Source: Neoarius graeffei (taxonomy: Eukaryota > Chordata > Actinopteri > Siluriformes > Ariidae). Taken from it: a stretch of DNA of 64,000 nt. The stretch covers positions 5,452,001 to 5,516,000 of the forward strand of contig NC_083586.1 in assembly GCF_027579695.1 (NCBI RefSeq). Direction: 5' to 3'. The notes beneath the pieces were generated by a model, which ran no database searches, had not been told where the DNA came from, and was given only the letters and a program-made list of their open reading frames with translations. How positions within the stretch are numbered: the stretch's first letter is position 1; each line of letters starts with the position of its first letter. Shown here piece by piece: positions 12,354 through 23,855 of the stretch. The position numbers and the translations under genes are program-made.

Positions 12354-12418
12354 TCTGAAGCCTTTGGTTGCGGCATCTGAGCTAATATGCCCTGATTGTT
12401 TCAATTGCATGTTCCTTT

Positions 12419-12660
12419 TGGTCGATCACGAGTTCTACTCACAATCAGGTCATACCAAAGACCATCATAAAAATGGTACCTACTGCTGTCTGGCAAGGAA
12501 CGTTGCAGTACAGATGCGAGTGGGGAGTCAAACTTTTGCAGTTACCAGAGGACTAGCCCCCCACTGTAACCTGAGCTATGTAATAGGTGAGAGGCCGAGG
12601 GCTACGGAGATCGGTGCTGCCCTTTGCGCCACATGGTGTGGGAAGGACTTTGATTTACAG
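12419..12660 (+). mobile_element. tRNA-headed SINE, copy 2, without the 5S segment
   Basis: It shares its body with 10584-10920: GAGTTCTACTCAC, ACCAAAGACCATCATAAAAA, CCAGAGGACTAGCCCCCC, and a GGAAGGACTTTGA end. It goes directly from GCGCCACATGGTG to the terminal GGGAAGGACTTTGA without the 5S-like insert. The box A end is truncated, and a tRNA-Gln relic lies about 65 bases upstream. Confidence 0.75.
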
Positions 12661-12858
12661 GTCAGTGGCACTGCACGGGTGATGTCATTTGCACCAATGC
12701 TTTCTTTAGTGTCCACACAGACTCTATACTATTATCTGCATTGGTGTGCGTTCTTGATCCGCATGAGTGGATTCCCATAGACATAGAGTGTGGATGCATA
12801 AAGAAACTCATCAAGTTGTTTTCTGATGGTTTTGGTCCCGTGCGTGCCTGCTACCATA

Positions 12859-13196
12859 CCAGTGTTATAGTAATTACCAGTCATGCACACCGCCTAGTGG
12901 CCAGTGTTAGTAATTACCAGTCATACACACCGCCTAGTGGCCAGTGTTATAGTAATTACCAGTCATACACACTGCCTAGTGGCCAGTGTTAGAGTAATTG
13001 CCCATCATACACACCGCCTAGTGGCCAGTGTTATAGTAATTACTAGTCATACACACTGTCTAGTGGTCAGTGCTATAGTAATTACCAGTTGTACACACTG
13101 CCTAGTGGCCAGTGTTAGACTAATTGCCCATCATACACACTGCTTAGTGGCCAGTGTTATAATAGTAATTGCCAGTCATATACACTGCCTCGTGGC
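12859..13196. repeat. 42 bp minisatellite, about 8 copies
   Basis: The unit reads approximately CCAGTGTTATAGTAATTACC followed by AGTCATACACACTGCCTAGTGG with a period of 42 bp. Copies differ by a few substitutions (TTGCCCATC versus TTACCAGTC) and small indels. The open frames through it are a by-product of the period being a multiple of three. Confidence 0.92.
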
Positions 13197-13199
13197 CTG

Positions 13200-14690
13200 T
13201 TAGTCTGGAGGATAAAAATGGTATTACAACCCCCTGCACATCTAGGGGTAAAAGCTGCCAACCATGTTTTTTTAGTTAAAATGGTTCCTAAGAGAGAGAA
13301 ATATGGTGGTTGGCATCTTTGGAAATGCCTCTGACTATCCCTCGGCAGCCATTTTGAAACTGACTATTGGACAATCTTGAACACCTAAATGTATGGACTC
13401 CTGGAGCAATCTACACCATAAAAATTGTGGTTAAACCTAAGTTTTTTGTTCAAGAGATGTTCTGGCATCTACCAACAAGGATTTTATCTGGTGGCCATCT
13501 TGTAATTCAATATGGCTGTCAGAAATGTAATAAAAACATGTAATTTTACCTTCCAGGAAGATACAAACATGATCTTAGTGTCAAAAATTATGTTTTTGAT
13601 GGTCAGAAATAATGTGCTTATATTAAATTACATCCACACTTATCATTAATGAAGCATTTCCAATATAAAATAATGCTAAATTTCTAATTTAAAAAAATAT
13701 CAGATTTGGTCCACCATTCACTTCCAGCATACTGAAATAGAAAAAAATGCAAAAATAATGTTTTAAAATATTTCAAAAGTCATGGAAAAGCAGAAAAATA
13801 ATAATTTAACAACTTTAAATAACCAAAATCACAAGTGTAAGCCATAGTTCATAACTGCCTACAGGTTGACCATCGAAGCATTATGGGTATCAAAGAAATT
13901 TCACTCCATTTCCTACAATATATATTGTTTTTTATGAGTGTGCAATATATGTTATGTTGTCCAATCAGAGACCTGCTTTTATTAACTTAAAAATATGATA
14001 CTTCAAGCATTTTGGTTTGTTTTTTCTTGGAAGAACTGAAAAAAGCAGCCAATAAGGTCACTTGTTCCAGAGGCAGCAATCTAGAAGATCCTAGAAGGTG
14101 TGGCAGTGTACCTGAAAACAGAGAAAATCAGTGGCTTTATTCAACATGAAAGTAGCTTTTCTCTACCAATTAAACATTGATGCGTTTTGTAACATGATGC
14201 ATATTATTTATAAAATGGGAGACAAGGTACAGATGTGATATTTACAAGACAGTACAAGACAGCCTTACAAGACATTGTAAACTAGACAGATTGCCTGCTT
14301 GCCAGTTTTTAACACAGCCTGGATGAAGACACCTTGGAGCTGGAACAAAGACAAGAACAAAGACAGTGGGCTTATGTCAGTGGCTGCTGAGGTCAGTGTG
14401 ACGAGGTAGGGTTGGTTTCCTGCAGCAGAACTGGAAAAATGTGACAAATAATATCTTGAAACTTGGTATATAATTGGTATATAGGGTAGGGGATACAGAT
14501 GACTGTCTTCTTTTTTAACTTGTAATTTTCTCAACCTCATGCTTTTTCTGTGTACATCTATAGATTTCTTGTCCAGAGTTTCCAAGCACTACATCATCAA
14601 AAATTGGAATTGTGTAATCAGGATCTGACAAATATGTGCAGCATGATAAGACTTCTTTAAAGGTTTAATTGAAACATTTTTGATGATGAT
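13200..14690. other. AT-rich sequence without recognisable genes
   Basis: No coding exon, RNA gene or clear transposon terminus is seen. Several copies of an ATGGT/GGCATCT-type motif around 13275-13500 hint at an old decayed element, but this is too weak to name. Confidence 0.4.
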
Positions 14691-14826
14691 ATCAAAGGCT
14701 CATTGATCGAGACTTGAGTGCAAAACTGCACCTTCCTCAGCAGCATCAATACATGCACCACTTCTCTCAGTTCCCAATATTTTTAGATCAGAACATGATT
14801 TTTCTCATTTCAGAACATCTGCCAAA

Positions 14827-14896
14827 GCCCCCAGTGAGGATTGAAATCATGACCCCTGGTTTATAGGGCTGCTCTAACCACTGAGCTACAGACCCC
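14827..14896 (-). pseudogene. tRNA-Thr-like relic
   Basis: On the minus strand the sequence contains TGTAGCTCAGTGGTTAGAGC (box A region), then TATAAACCAGGGGTC and TTTCAATCCTCACTGGGG. This follows tRNA-Thr(UGU), but the anticodon arm is about three bases short and the acceptor and T stems no longer pair. It is a decayed pseudogene or SINE head. Confidence 0.6.
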
Positions 14897-15199
14897 TATT
14901 AGTGTAGATTCAGCCCAAAGCAGAACCTTGAGGACCCTCTGCTGATCCTCAAATACCACTTGTCCACCAAGTCACCACTTTTCCACTGAGGGCTGGTTCT
15001 GAGCTGGTGTCTAATTTTGAGCCAGTTCTTGAAGTTTCCACAGCCAAAGAACCAGCTCTCAGCCAGGAAAACTGGCCCCAGAGTGCCACCAAATCTTTGC
15101 TGGTCTAGAACCAAGAACCACTTACATCAGTGGCTCGGACTTGTTTTGCTGGGAAACAAATCTTGAAGGTTTTTTTTTTATGCAACATTTAAGGGTTCG

Positions 15200-15320
15200 T
15201 CTCTGAGAAACAACCAAAAACTTCATGAGATGACATGAGGAAGAAACCTTGAGAACAAGCAGACTCAAAAGAGAACCCATCCTCATCTGGGTCACACCAG
15301 ATAGTGAGATTCTAAGTCAG
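15200..15320 (-). mobile_element. Scrap of L2-type LINE 3' region
   Basis: GACATGAGGAAGAAACCTTG, AGACTCAAAAG and AACCCATCCTCATCTGGGT closely match the 3' region of the larger minus-strand LINE at 39401-43445 (39560-39625 there). A shorter match, TTGATCGAGACTTGAGTGCA, lies near 14702 in the same order and orientation. The two are probably pieces of one old insertion. Confidence 0.55.
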
Positions 15321-15629
15321 AGAGAAGCAAAGGATAGATACAGACAGAAGTTAGCTTATTTATGGTTATGATGTGTGCAAAATTGCTCGAAATGATTGGA
15401 GTGATGTCCATTTTTGGCCTAGGTTTACTTCCATGGATGTTGGAATGTACCTTCTCACTGCATTTTCTGTTTTAATAAATTAAAAAAAAAAAGCTTATCG
15501 TTTACTGAAAGAGAAGGGCAGGGAGGATTGAGAATCCATCAGCTGTGGTTTGTTTACACCCGATACTAAAACTGGTAGCATCCTAGCCAACAAAAGTAAG
15601 ATTCAGAGACAGTTTCATTAACTCTTTAT

Positions 15630-15702
15630 AGGCTCCAGTGAGAATTGAACTCACAACCCCTCGTTTACTAAAACGGTGCACTCACCACTGAGCTTTGGAG
15701 CC
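15630..15702 (-). pseudogene. tRNA-Thr(AGU)-like sequence with damaged anticodon stem
   Basis: The 73-base minus-strand sequence starts GGCTCCA, ends TGGAGCC and then T, so all seven acceptor pairs form. The T arm is perfect (GTGAG, loop TTCAATT, CTCAC). The anticodon loop TTAGTAA gives AGU. The anticodon stem CCGTT/ACGAG has only its outer and inner pairs intact, with three mismatches. A gene with RNA-level compensation is possible, but a young pseudogene is more likely. Confidence 0.65.
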
Positions 15703-15704
15703 TT

Positions 15705-16497
15705 AACACTTTCACAACTGCTGAAGATTGGATAGGATATATATAGGAACTTGAAAATCGTTGCACTCCTGACACGTGCCACTTCTCCATTGTGTACTGA
15801 GAAAAAGCACATCCAACAACATATCCTGGTATAGGCGGCATGTCCTTCAGGCAAACTACATAGCCAAGTCCCCAAAATGCAAAGCGCATGCACAGTAGGG
15901 CAATAAGTTATTTTACTGTAACACTCCTGACAGTTTTGAAGTGCTTTGAACAGCTTTCAGCCCACCGCCACTGTGTTAGCGACATAAATGGTTAGCAGCA
16001 GAACAGAAGAACAAATGTAGAATTGAGAAACTGGTCACAGGTTTATTATTTAGAGCAATTTTCAAGCAACAGTGATGCTGTATTTGGTAAAAAAGACAAA
16101 TTAGTCAAATTTGTTACAAATCAACACATTCAGTGCCAGCTGGTGTGACAACAAGGTTATCAACAGCAACTGTGAAACACCTATCACTCTCAGATTTGAA
16201 CCACCAGTTGGATATCTAACACCAACAATCAGCCATCAGAGTACCTGTAAAATTAAACAGTTTGCTGTTGAGTTAAGAGCATTAAAAGTTTTGTCACAGC
16301 AAATGTGTAACAGTCCTGACATTTGTGACACTTTCAAGGTACAGTACAGTAGCAACACTAAATTTGCAACAGATTTTCTTTGATGGAAGGACTTTCTGGA
16401 GAACTGCTAACTTCATCTGCAATAGATGAACATGGCTCCTGTTACAGAGCATTTGGACCTGAACAAACAAGTAAAGGAATTATCTTCAAGTCTTCTC
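15705..16497. other. Intergenic sequence, no feature recognised
   Basis: A short frame at 16111-16383 has no recognisable domain and no supporting signals. Confidence 0.4.
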
Positions 16498-19400
16498 ATT
16501 TATTTCAGAACTGCCCCTCCTAGAACTGCCACCTTATTGTGGTGGAGGAGTTTGTGTGCTTGAATGATCCTAGGAGCTATGTTGTCAGGGGCCTTACACC
16601 CCTGTTAGGGTCTCCCAAGGCAGACAGGTCCTAGGTGACAGGCCAGACCAAGAGCAGTTCACCAAAACCCTTATGAAGAATCGATCAAGGACCATGACGT
16701 TGCCCTGTATGGCGCAGCCGGAGCCCCACCCTGGAGCCAGGCCCGGGGTTGGGGCTTGTATGCGAGCGCTTGGTGGACGGGCCTTTGCCCATGGGGCCCG
16801 GCTGGGCTCAGCCTGAAGCGGTGACGTGGGCCCGACCTCCTGTGGGTTCACCACCCACAGAGGTAGCCGTAGGGGGCCGGTGCAGTGTGGATTGGGCGGC
16901 AGTCGAAGGCAGGGGCCTCAACGACCTGATCCCCGAACACAGCGGCTTGCTGTTGGGACATGGAATGTCACTTCGTTGGGGGGGAAAGAGCCTGAGCTTG
17001 TGCGGGAGGTTGAGAGGTACCAGCTAGAGATAGTTGGGCTCACCTCCACATGCAGCTTGGGCTCTGGAACCCAGCTCCTCGAGAGGGGCTGGACTCTCCA
17101 CTTCTCTGGAGTCGCCCATAGTGAGCGGCGGCGGGCTGGTGTGGGCTTGCTTATAGCTCCCCAGCTCAGCCGCCATATGTTGGAGTTTACCCCAGTGAAT
17201 GAGAGGGTCGCCTCTCTGTGCCTTCGGATTGGGGAGAGGGCGCTTGCTGTTTGTGCCTACAGGCTGAATAGCAGTATAGAATATCCGGCCTTCTTGGAGT
17301 CCCCAGGAGAGGTACTGAGAGGTGCTCAGACTGGGGACTCCATTGTTCTACTGGGGGACTTCAATGCTCACGTGGGCGATGACAGTGACACCTGGAGGGG
17401 CGTGGTTGGGAGGAACGGCCTCCCCGATCTGAATCCGAGTGGTGTTTTGTTATTGGACTTCTGTGCTAGTCACAGTTTGTCCATAACAAACACCATGTTC
17501 GAGCATAGGGGTGTCCATAAGTGCATATGGCACCAGGACACCTTAGGTCGGAAGTCAATGATCGACTTTGTTGTCGTTTCATCTGATCTCTGGCCCTATG
17601 TCTTGGACACTCGGGTGAAGAGAGGGGCTGAGCTGTCAACTGATCACCACCTGGTGGTGAGTTGGATCTGCTGGTGGAGGAAGAAGCCAGACAGACCTGG
17701 CAGGCCCAAACGTATGGTGAGGGTCTGCTGGGAACATCTGGCCGAGCACTCTGTCGGGGAGGTCTTTAACTCCCACCTCCGGGAGAGCTTCTCCCAGCTT
17801 CTGAGGAAGGCGGGGGACATTGAGTCTGAGTGGACCATGTTCTCTACCTCCATTGTAGACGCAGCTGTTTGGGGCTGTGGCCGCAAGGTCTCTGGTGCCT
17901 GTCGTGGCGGCAATCCCCGAACCCGGTGGTGGACACCGGAAGTAAGGGATGCCGTCAAGCTGAAGGAGGAGTCCTATCAGGCCATGTTGACCTCCGGGAC
18001 TTCTGAGGCAGCTGACGGTTATCGGCAGGCCAGGTGTGCCGCAGCTTGGGCAGTTGCGGAGGCAAAAACTCGGAACTGGGAGGAGTTTGAGGAGGCCATG
18101 GAGAAGGACTATCGGTCGGCCTCGAAGAAATTCTAGCAAACCGTCCGGCACCTCAGGAGGGGGAATAAGTACTCTGCCAACACTGTTTACAGTGCGAGTG
18201 GGGAGCTGTTGACCTCGACTGGGGATATTGTCGGGCAGTGGAAGGAATACTTTGAGGATCTCCTCAATCCCACCATCATGTCTTCCATAGAGGAGACGGA
18301 GGCTGATGACTCCAAGGTGGACTCGTCCATTACCCAAGCCGAAGTCACTGAGGTGGTTTGCAAGCTCCTCGGTGGCAAGGCACTGGGGGTGGATGAGATC
18401 CGCCCTGAGTATCTCAAGTCTCTGGATGTTGTGGGGCTGTCTTGGCTGACATGCCTCTGCAACATCACATGGCGGTTGGGGACAGTACCTCTGGAGTGGC
18501 AGACTGGGGTGGTGGTCCCTCTTTTTAAGAAAGGGGACTGGAGAATGTGCTCCAATTATAGGGGAATCACACTTCTCGGCCTCCCAGGGAAGGTTTACTC
18601 CAGGGTACTGGAGAGGAGAATTCGACCAATAGTTGAACCTTGGATCCAGGAGGAACAATGCGGTTTTCGTCCTGGTCATGGAACACTGGACCAGCTCTAT
18701 ACCCTTCATAGGGTGCTCGAGGGTTCATCGGAGTTTGCCCAACCAGTCCACATGCGCTTTGTGGATCTGGAGAAGGCATTCGACCATGTTCCTCATGGCA
18801 TTCTGTGGGGGGTGCTTCGGGAGTATGGGGTTCAGGGCTCTTTGCTAAGGGCTGTCCGGTCCCTGTAGGAACGGAGCAGGAGTCTGGTTCGCATTGCCGG
18901 CAGTAAGTCAGACACGTTCCCAGTGCATGTTGGACTCCAGCAGGGCTGCCTTTTGTCACCGGTTCTGTTCATAATTTTTATGGACAGAATTTCTAGGCGC
19001 AGCCAGGGGCCGGAAGGAATCCTGTTTGGGAACCACAGGATTTCATCTCTGCTTTTTGCGGATGACGTTGTCCTGTTGGCTTCTTCAAACCAGGACCTTC
19101 AGCATACACTGGGGCAGTTTGCAGCCAAGTGTGAAGTGGCTGGGATGAGAATCAGCACCTCCAAGTCCGAGGCCATGGTTCTTGACCGGAAAACGGTGGC
19201 TTGCCCTCTCCAGGTTGGTGGAGAAGTCCTGCCTCAAGTGGAGGAGTTTAAGTATCTTGGGATCTTGTTCACGAGTGAGGGAAGGATAGAGCATGAGGTC
19301 GACAGGCATATCGGTGCAGCCTCCGCAGTGATGCATTCGCTTTACCGGTCCGTTGTGGTGAAGAAGGAGCTGAGCCAAAAGGTGAAGCTCTCGATTTACC

Positions 19401-19864
19401 GGTCGATCTACGTTCCGACTCTCACCTATGGTCATGAGCTTTGGGTAATGACCGAAAGAACAAGATCGAAGATACAAGCGGCCGAAATGAGTTTCCTTCG
19501 CAGGGTGGCTGCGCGCTCCCTTAGAGATAGGATGAGAAGCACAGTCACTCGGGAGGAGCTCAGAGTAGAGCCGCTGCTCCTCCACATCGAGAGGAATCAG
19601 CTGAGGTGGCTCGGGCATCTCTTTCAGATACCTCCTGGACACCTCCCTGGGGAGGGGTTCCAGGCATGTCCCCCCGGGAGGAGGCCCCAGGGAAGACCCA
19701 GGACACGCTGGAGGGACTATGTCTCTTGGCTGGCCTGGGAACGCCTCGGTGTTCTTGGCCGAGGTGTCTGGGGAGAGGGAAGTTTGGGCTTCCATGCTCA
19801 GACTGCTGCCTCCACGACCCAGCCCCGGATAAGCGGATGAAGACGAGATGATTTATTTCAGAAC
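16498..19864 (+). mobile_element. RTE-clade LINE (Rex3-like), near full length, 14 bp TSD
   Basis: The element at 16512-19850 is flanked by the same 14 bases, ATTTATTTCAGAAC, at 16498-16511 and 19851-19864. This is a classical target-site duplication made by target-primed reverse transcription. A 5' leader of ~300 bp precedes one long endonuclease-reverse transcriptase frame. The 3' end reads CGGATAAGCGGATGAAGACG, the end typical of Rex3/RTE-like fish elements. Two other copies lie at 31361-32492 and 63253-64000. The perfect TSD and few coding lesions suggest a relatively recent insertion. Confidence 0.9.
16826..19840 (+). pseudogene. RTE LINE endonuclease-reverse transcriptase, two nonsense codons
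   Basis: This polyprotein would nick target DNA and reverse-transcribe the LINE RNA at the nick. One frame covers an apurinic-type endonuclease ([39 protein letters not shown], about residues 40-290) and a reverse transcriptase (NYRGITLLGLPGKVYSRVLE, QCGFRPGHGTLDQL, FVDLEKAFDHVP, GLQQGCLLSPVLF, and the catalytic FADDVV). A C-terminal LTYGHELWVMTERT region follows. TAG stops at 18134-18136 and 18866-18868 interrupt an otherwise single frame; the first probably replaced a TGG. A deletion of about 13 bases near 19755 shifts the last ~30 residues relative to the copy at 63253-64000. The start is uncertain because the 5' end also reads open upstream of the first ATG in frame. Confidence 0.88.
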
Positions 19865-20314
19865 AATAATTAGAACAATTTTTACAATAGAACTGGATTC
19901 CTGTTTTTTTTTTTTAATAGTATTGGTATATTGCCCAATATAATGGTAGGGGATACACTGTTTTTTTTGCAAAAATTAGCCTTTTCTTGTTTTTGTTTTT
20001 AAATGGGCCGTATCTCAAATGAGGACATAATGGCAGACCATCAATTTGCTTGAGATGCGACATGAAATCAGATTCATGGTCAGGACACAGTTACTTTGAT
20101 ATCCATAAAATTTGGTACAAGCATGTCTGTCATCATTCTGGAAATTTTTAACATTGGGTTGAGTGATGTCACCCATTTTGGATTTTGTGTATTTTTCACA
20201 TTTTTTACAATCTTTTTTTGACCTCCTTCTCCAGATTTCATCAGATTTCTTTGAAACTTGCTTGGAATAAACTTCACACATATTTAATGATAAATTGCAA
20301 AGGAATAGTGGATA
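19865..20314. other. AT-rich spacer between the LINE and the Tc1 element
   Basis: No gene or RNA is seen. A short minus-strand frame at 20015-20401 overlaps the Tc1 terminal repeat and shows no known domain. Confidence 0.4.
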
Positions 20315-20460
20315 CAGTGGGGCAAAAAAGTATTTAGTCAGCCACCAATTGTGCAAGTTCTTCCACTTAAAAAGATGAGAGAGGCCTGTAATTTTCATCA
20401 TAGATACACTTCAACTATGAGAGACAGAATGGGGAGAAAGAATCCAGGAAATCACATTGT

Positions 20461-20833
20461 CTCATCTCATCTCATTATCTCTAGCCGCTTTATCCTTCTA
20501 CAGGGTCGCAGGCAAGCTGGAGCCTATCCCAGCTGACTACGGGCGAAAGGCGGGGTACACCCTGGACAAGTCGCCAGGTCATCACAGGGCTGACACATAG
20601 ACACAGACAACCATTCACACTCACACCTACAGTCAATTTAGAGTCACCAGTTAACCTAACCTGCATGTCTTTGGACTGTGGGGGAAACCAGAGCACCCGG
20701 AGGAAACCCATGTGGACACGGGGAGAACATGCAAACTCCACACAGAAAGGCCCTCACCGGACCCGGGGCTCGAACCCAGGACCTTCTTGCTGTGAGGTGA
20801 CAGCGCTAACCACTACACCACCGTGCCGCCCCT
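20461..20833 (-). mobile_element. V-SINE-type tRNA SINE, copy 2, inside the Tc1 element
   Basis: It is the same element as 11598-11985. The tRNA-like head is at the right end (reading leftward from 20828), and the TGAGATGAGATGAG-type tail is at 20461. The 14 bases GGAAATCACATTGT occur at 20447-20460 and 20834-20847, a perfect target-site duplication of Tc1 sequence. This proves the SINE inserted after the Tc1 element arrived. Confidence 0.95.
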
Positions 20834-21067
20834 GGAAATCACATTGTATGATTTTTAATGAATTAATTGGTAAATTCCTCAGTAAAATAAGTATTTGGTC
20901 ATCTACAAACAAGCAAGTTTTCTGGCTCTCACAGACCTGTAACAACTTCTTTAAGAGGCTCCTCTGTCCTCCACTCGTTACCTGTATTAATGGCACCTGT
21001 TTGAACTCGTTATCAGTATAAAAGACACCTGTCCACAACCTCAAGCAGTCACACTCCAAACTCCACT

Positions 21068-21964
21068 ATGGCCAAGACCAAAGAGCTGTCAAAGGACACT
21101 AGAAACAAAATTGTAGACCTGCACCAGGCTGGGAAGACTGAATCTGCAATAGGTAAGCAGCTTGGTGTGAAGAAATCAACCGTGGGAGCAATTATTAGAA
21201 AATGGAAGACATACAAGACCACTGATAATCTCCCTCGATCTGGGGCTCCATGCAAGATCTCACCCCGTGGGGTCAAAATGATCACAAGAACGGTGAGCAA
21301 AAATCCCAGAACCACACGGGGGACCTAGTGAATGACCTGCAGAGAGCTGGGACCAAAGTAACAAAGGCTACCATCAGTAACGCACTACGCTGCCAGGGAC
21401 TCAAATCCTGCAGTGCCAGACATGTCCCCCTGCTTAAGCCAGTACATGTCCAGACCCATCTGAAGTTTGCTAGAGAGCATTTGGATGATCCAGAAGAGGA
21501 TTGGGAGAATGTCATATGGTCAGATGAAACCAAAATAGAACTTTTTGGTAAAAACTCAACTTGTCATGTTTGGAGGAGAAAGAATGGTGAGTTGCATCCA
21601 AAGAACACCATACCTACTGTGAAGCATGGGGGTGGAAACATCATGCTTTGGGGCTGTTTTTCTGCAAAGGGACCAGGACGACTGATCCGTGTAAAAGAAA
21701 GAATGAATGGGGCCATGTATCGTGAGATTTTGAGTGAAAACCTCCTTCCATCAGCAAGGGCATTGAAGATGAAACGTGGCTGGGTCTTTCAGCATGACAG
21801 CGATCCCAAACACACTGCCTGGGCAACGAAGGAGTGGCTTCGTAAGAAGCATTTCAAGGTCCTGGGCCAAAATACCAGCAACAGTGTGTGAAAACCTTGT
21901 GAAGACTTACAGAAAACATTTGACCTCTGTCATTGCCAACAAAGGGTATATAACAAAGTATTGA
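21068..21964 (+). pseudogene. Tc1-like transposase, frameshifted and missing its third catalytic residue
   Basis: Tc1 transposases bind their TIRs and cut and paste the element through a DD34E catalytic triad. Translation from ATG 21068 ([20 protein letters not shown]) gives the paired helix-turn-helix domain. A one-base loss in a G run near 21320 shifts the frame, and the protein resumes in frame +1 through 21891. The first aspartate ([12 protein letters not shown]) and second ([12 protein letters not shown]) are present. The segment that should hold the glutamate motif is deleted after KHFKVLG (~21863), and the sequence jumps to the terminal [19 protein letters not shown] at 21890-21955. 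It cannot encode an active enzyme. Confidence 0.93.
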
Positions 21965-22178
21965 GATGAACTTTTGTTATTGACCAAATACTTATTTTCC
22001 ACCATAATTTGCAAATAAATTCTTTAAAAATCAGACAATGTGATTTTCTGGATTTTTTTCTCATTCTGTCTCTCATAGTTGAAGTGTACCTATGATGAAA
22101 ATTACAGGCCTCTCATCTTTTTAAGTGGGAAAACTTGCACAATTGGTGACTGACTAAATACTTTTTTGCCCCACTGTA

Positions 22179-23664
22179 TCTCGAACAAAGACACAGTCGT
22201 GGGAAATTGATTTCCATGGGATGCCAATCCAAAAGAGGAAGCAGACATTACTTGGTGATGCTTGGTTTGATCAGCCTCAAATTGTGAGCATGACATTGCA
22301 TTTTCACATGGAGCATTGTTCAAATGTATCATATTTCACATTTACTATTTTATATTTTGCACTTTCATATGTGTTGTAAATAGATATTTTTGCCTCCTAA
22401 ATTCATTGGGACAGTAGTGCTGACAATGTTTTTCCACCTTGAAATCCACTTTGTCAGCGCTTTCACTCCCTGTTAGCAAGGTAGATTTAATGATGATTGA
22501 AAGACTGTTGTACCTGCTGGAGCAATATTCCCTCAATGTTGGCCAAGTGGATTTAAATGTAGTGTAACCAGGGTTCCCACTGGCACTCGTCATGCTGGTC
22601 ACTGACAAACATAATCCATCAATGACAAAGAGAAAATTACTAGCAGTCATCACCATGATGAATGTATTTGTCATTATCATATTTCATCTTTTCTAGAACT
22701 CCCTCCACAAATCCCTCCGTTTGCCAACATCCAACCCCAGTGAAGAGACGGCAGGAAGCCAGAGTGTAAACAATGAGCACATGCTTGTGACCAATAAAAA
22801 TCAACAACACATAATGCCCAAATAAGCTCCAAGCTTTTGACCAATCACAGTGTGTCTTAATCGGTCTGGCGTTTTGGTGGAATTATCTCTGCGTGAACCA
22901 AACAATGGCGTAGTCTAAGCTGACAAAGTTTTTTGGGTGGGCTTCTTTAAGCACTGAAGATGATTTAAGGACTAAAACAGCCCTGAGGGAGGCACACTCG
23001 GAGTCCCTACTGTCCCCTAGCACATCAGACAGTGTCAGTAATAGAGGAGTCAGTTAAAAAAAATGCCAAAGTGAAATTGCTGTCAGCTGCAGCAAGAGAC
23101 TGGAGGGAGCTACATTTTGGGGTGGCATGGTGTGTTGACCTCACGTGTGGGCCATGCACTTGGCTAACTATTGCAATACTCTGTATTGGCAGTGCTTTTA
23201 CAAGCAACCTCTGCAAACATTTTACAACAGTGCTTTGACTCGACCTGCCAACCACCTGTGGGCAGTGCTGTTAAATAAAGCCAGTGTTGTAAAATGAACC
23301 CTAGAATGGACTGCAATGACCAGTTTTCACTCATCGTATGGCAAAGAGAATCTCAAACTTACTCGTAAGCATTCTAAATGATGTAGGGGAACATCAAGGC
23401 ATCTGTTTCAGTACCTTAAGATGCAAAACTGGAGTTCAGCGTGGTATCAGCACACCATCCCAAACAGGACTCAACAAACATCAGAATCAAGATTGAAGAA
23501 CACATCTCCACTGGATACCACGAGCTGAACACTGCTCCTTAGTCCGCTCGGCCAGACTGACAGCCAAGCACCAAAGTGAGATGCATCATTGACCATACGC
23601 ATGTCTTATGCTGACCACATGAGTTGGCAATGCACTTGGGTCAATGTTCAAATACCTATGTGCA
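22179..23664. other. Intergenic sequence, no feature recognised
   Basis: Open frames here are short and show no known domains. The sequence is moderately AT-rich, without tandem repeats or clear transposon ends. Confidence 0.4.
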
Positions 23665-23855
23665 GTGACCCATACATGTCAACCTTTGGTCAATCAAACC
23701 TGTATAACCAACCTCCAAAATCCTTATTTCCCTTAAAATTTCGAATGATAATTAACAATAATGTATCCCATTTACTTTTTATTCAATATTAATAACAATA
23801 AACTTTCAGAATGAATACAAAGCTCCAATGTTTGACAAAAACACAAAGTGTCACT

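Larger units (their letters stand above)
20315..22176 (+). mobile_element. Tc1-like DNA transposon with long TIRs, TA target site
   Basis: The left end CAGTGGGGCAAAAAAGTATT and the right end, AATACTTTTTTGCCCCACTG on the top strand, are inverted copies. They extend about 145 bp inward, through the ACTTAAAAAGATGAGAGAGG and CAACTATGAGAGACAGAATG segments. TA dinucleotides flank both ends (20313-20314 and 22177-22178), the Tc1/mariner hallmark. The element carries a damaged transposase and, between its left TIR and the gene, a SINE of 373 bp. Without the SINE it is about 1.47 kb, near the family's usual 1.6 kb. Confidence 0.95.

Noticed and set aside
12904..13203. Open frame through the 42 bp repeat
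   Set aside because: Its amino-acid periodicity simply mirrors the DNA repeat, and there are no initiation or splice signals.
16594..16854. Minus-strand frame opposite the RTE leader
   Set aside because: It is a shadow of the GC-rich LINE leader, with no domain.
17636..18709. Long (357-residue) minus-strand frame
   Set aside because: It lies exactly antisense to the RTE endonuclease/reverse transcriptase, whose motifs are unambiguous on the plus strand.
19085..19795. 236-residue minus-strand frame
   Set aside because: It is antisense to the RTE C-terminal region. The same antisense frame appears opposite the copy at 63227-63730.
22179..23664. A host gene in the 1.5 kb between the two DNA transposons
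   Set aside because: Frames are short, lack known domains, and no splice-site pattern links them.
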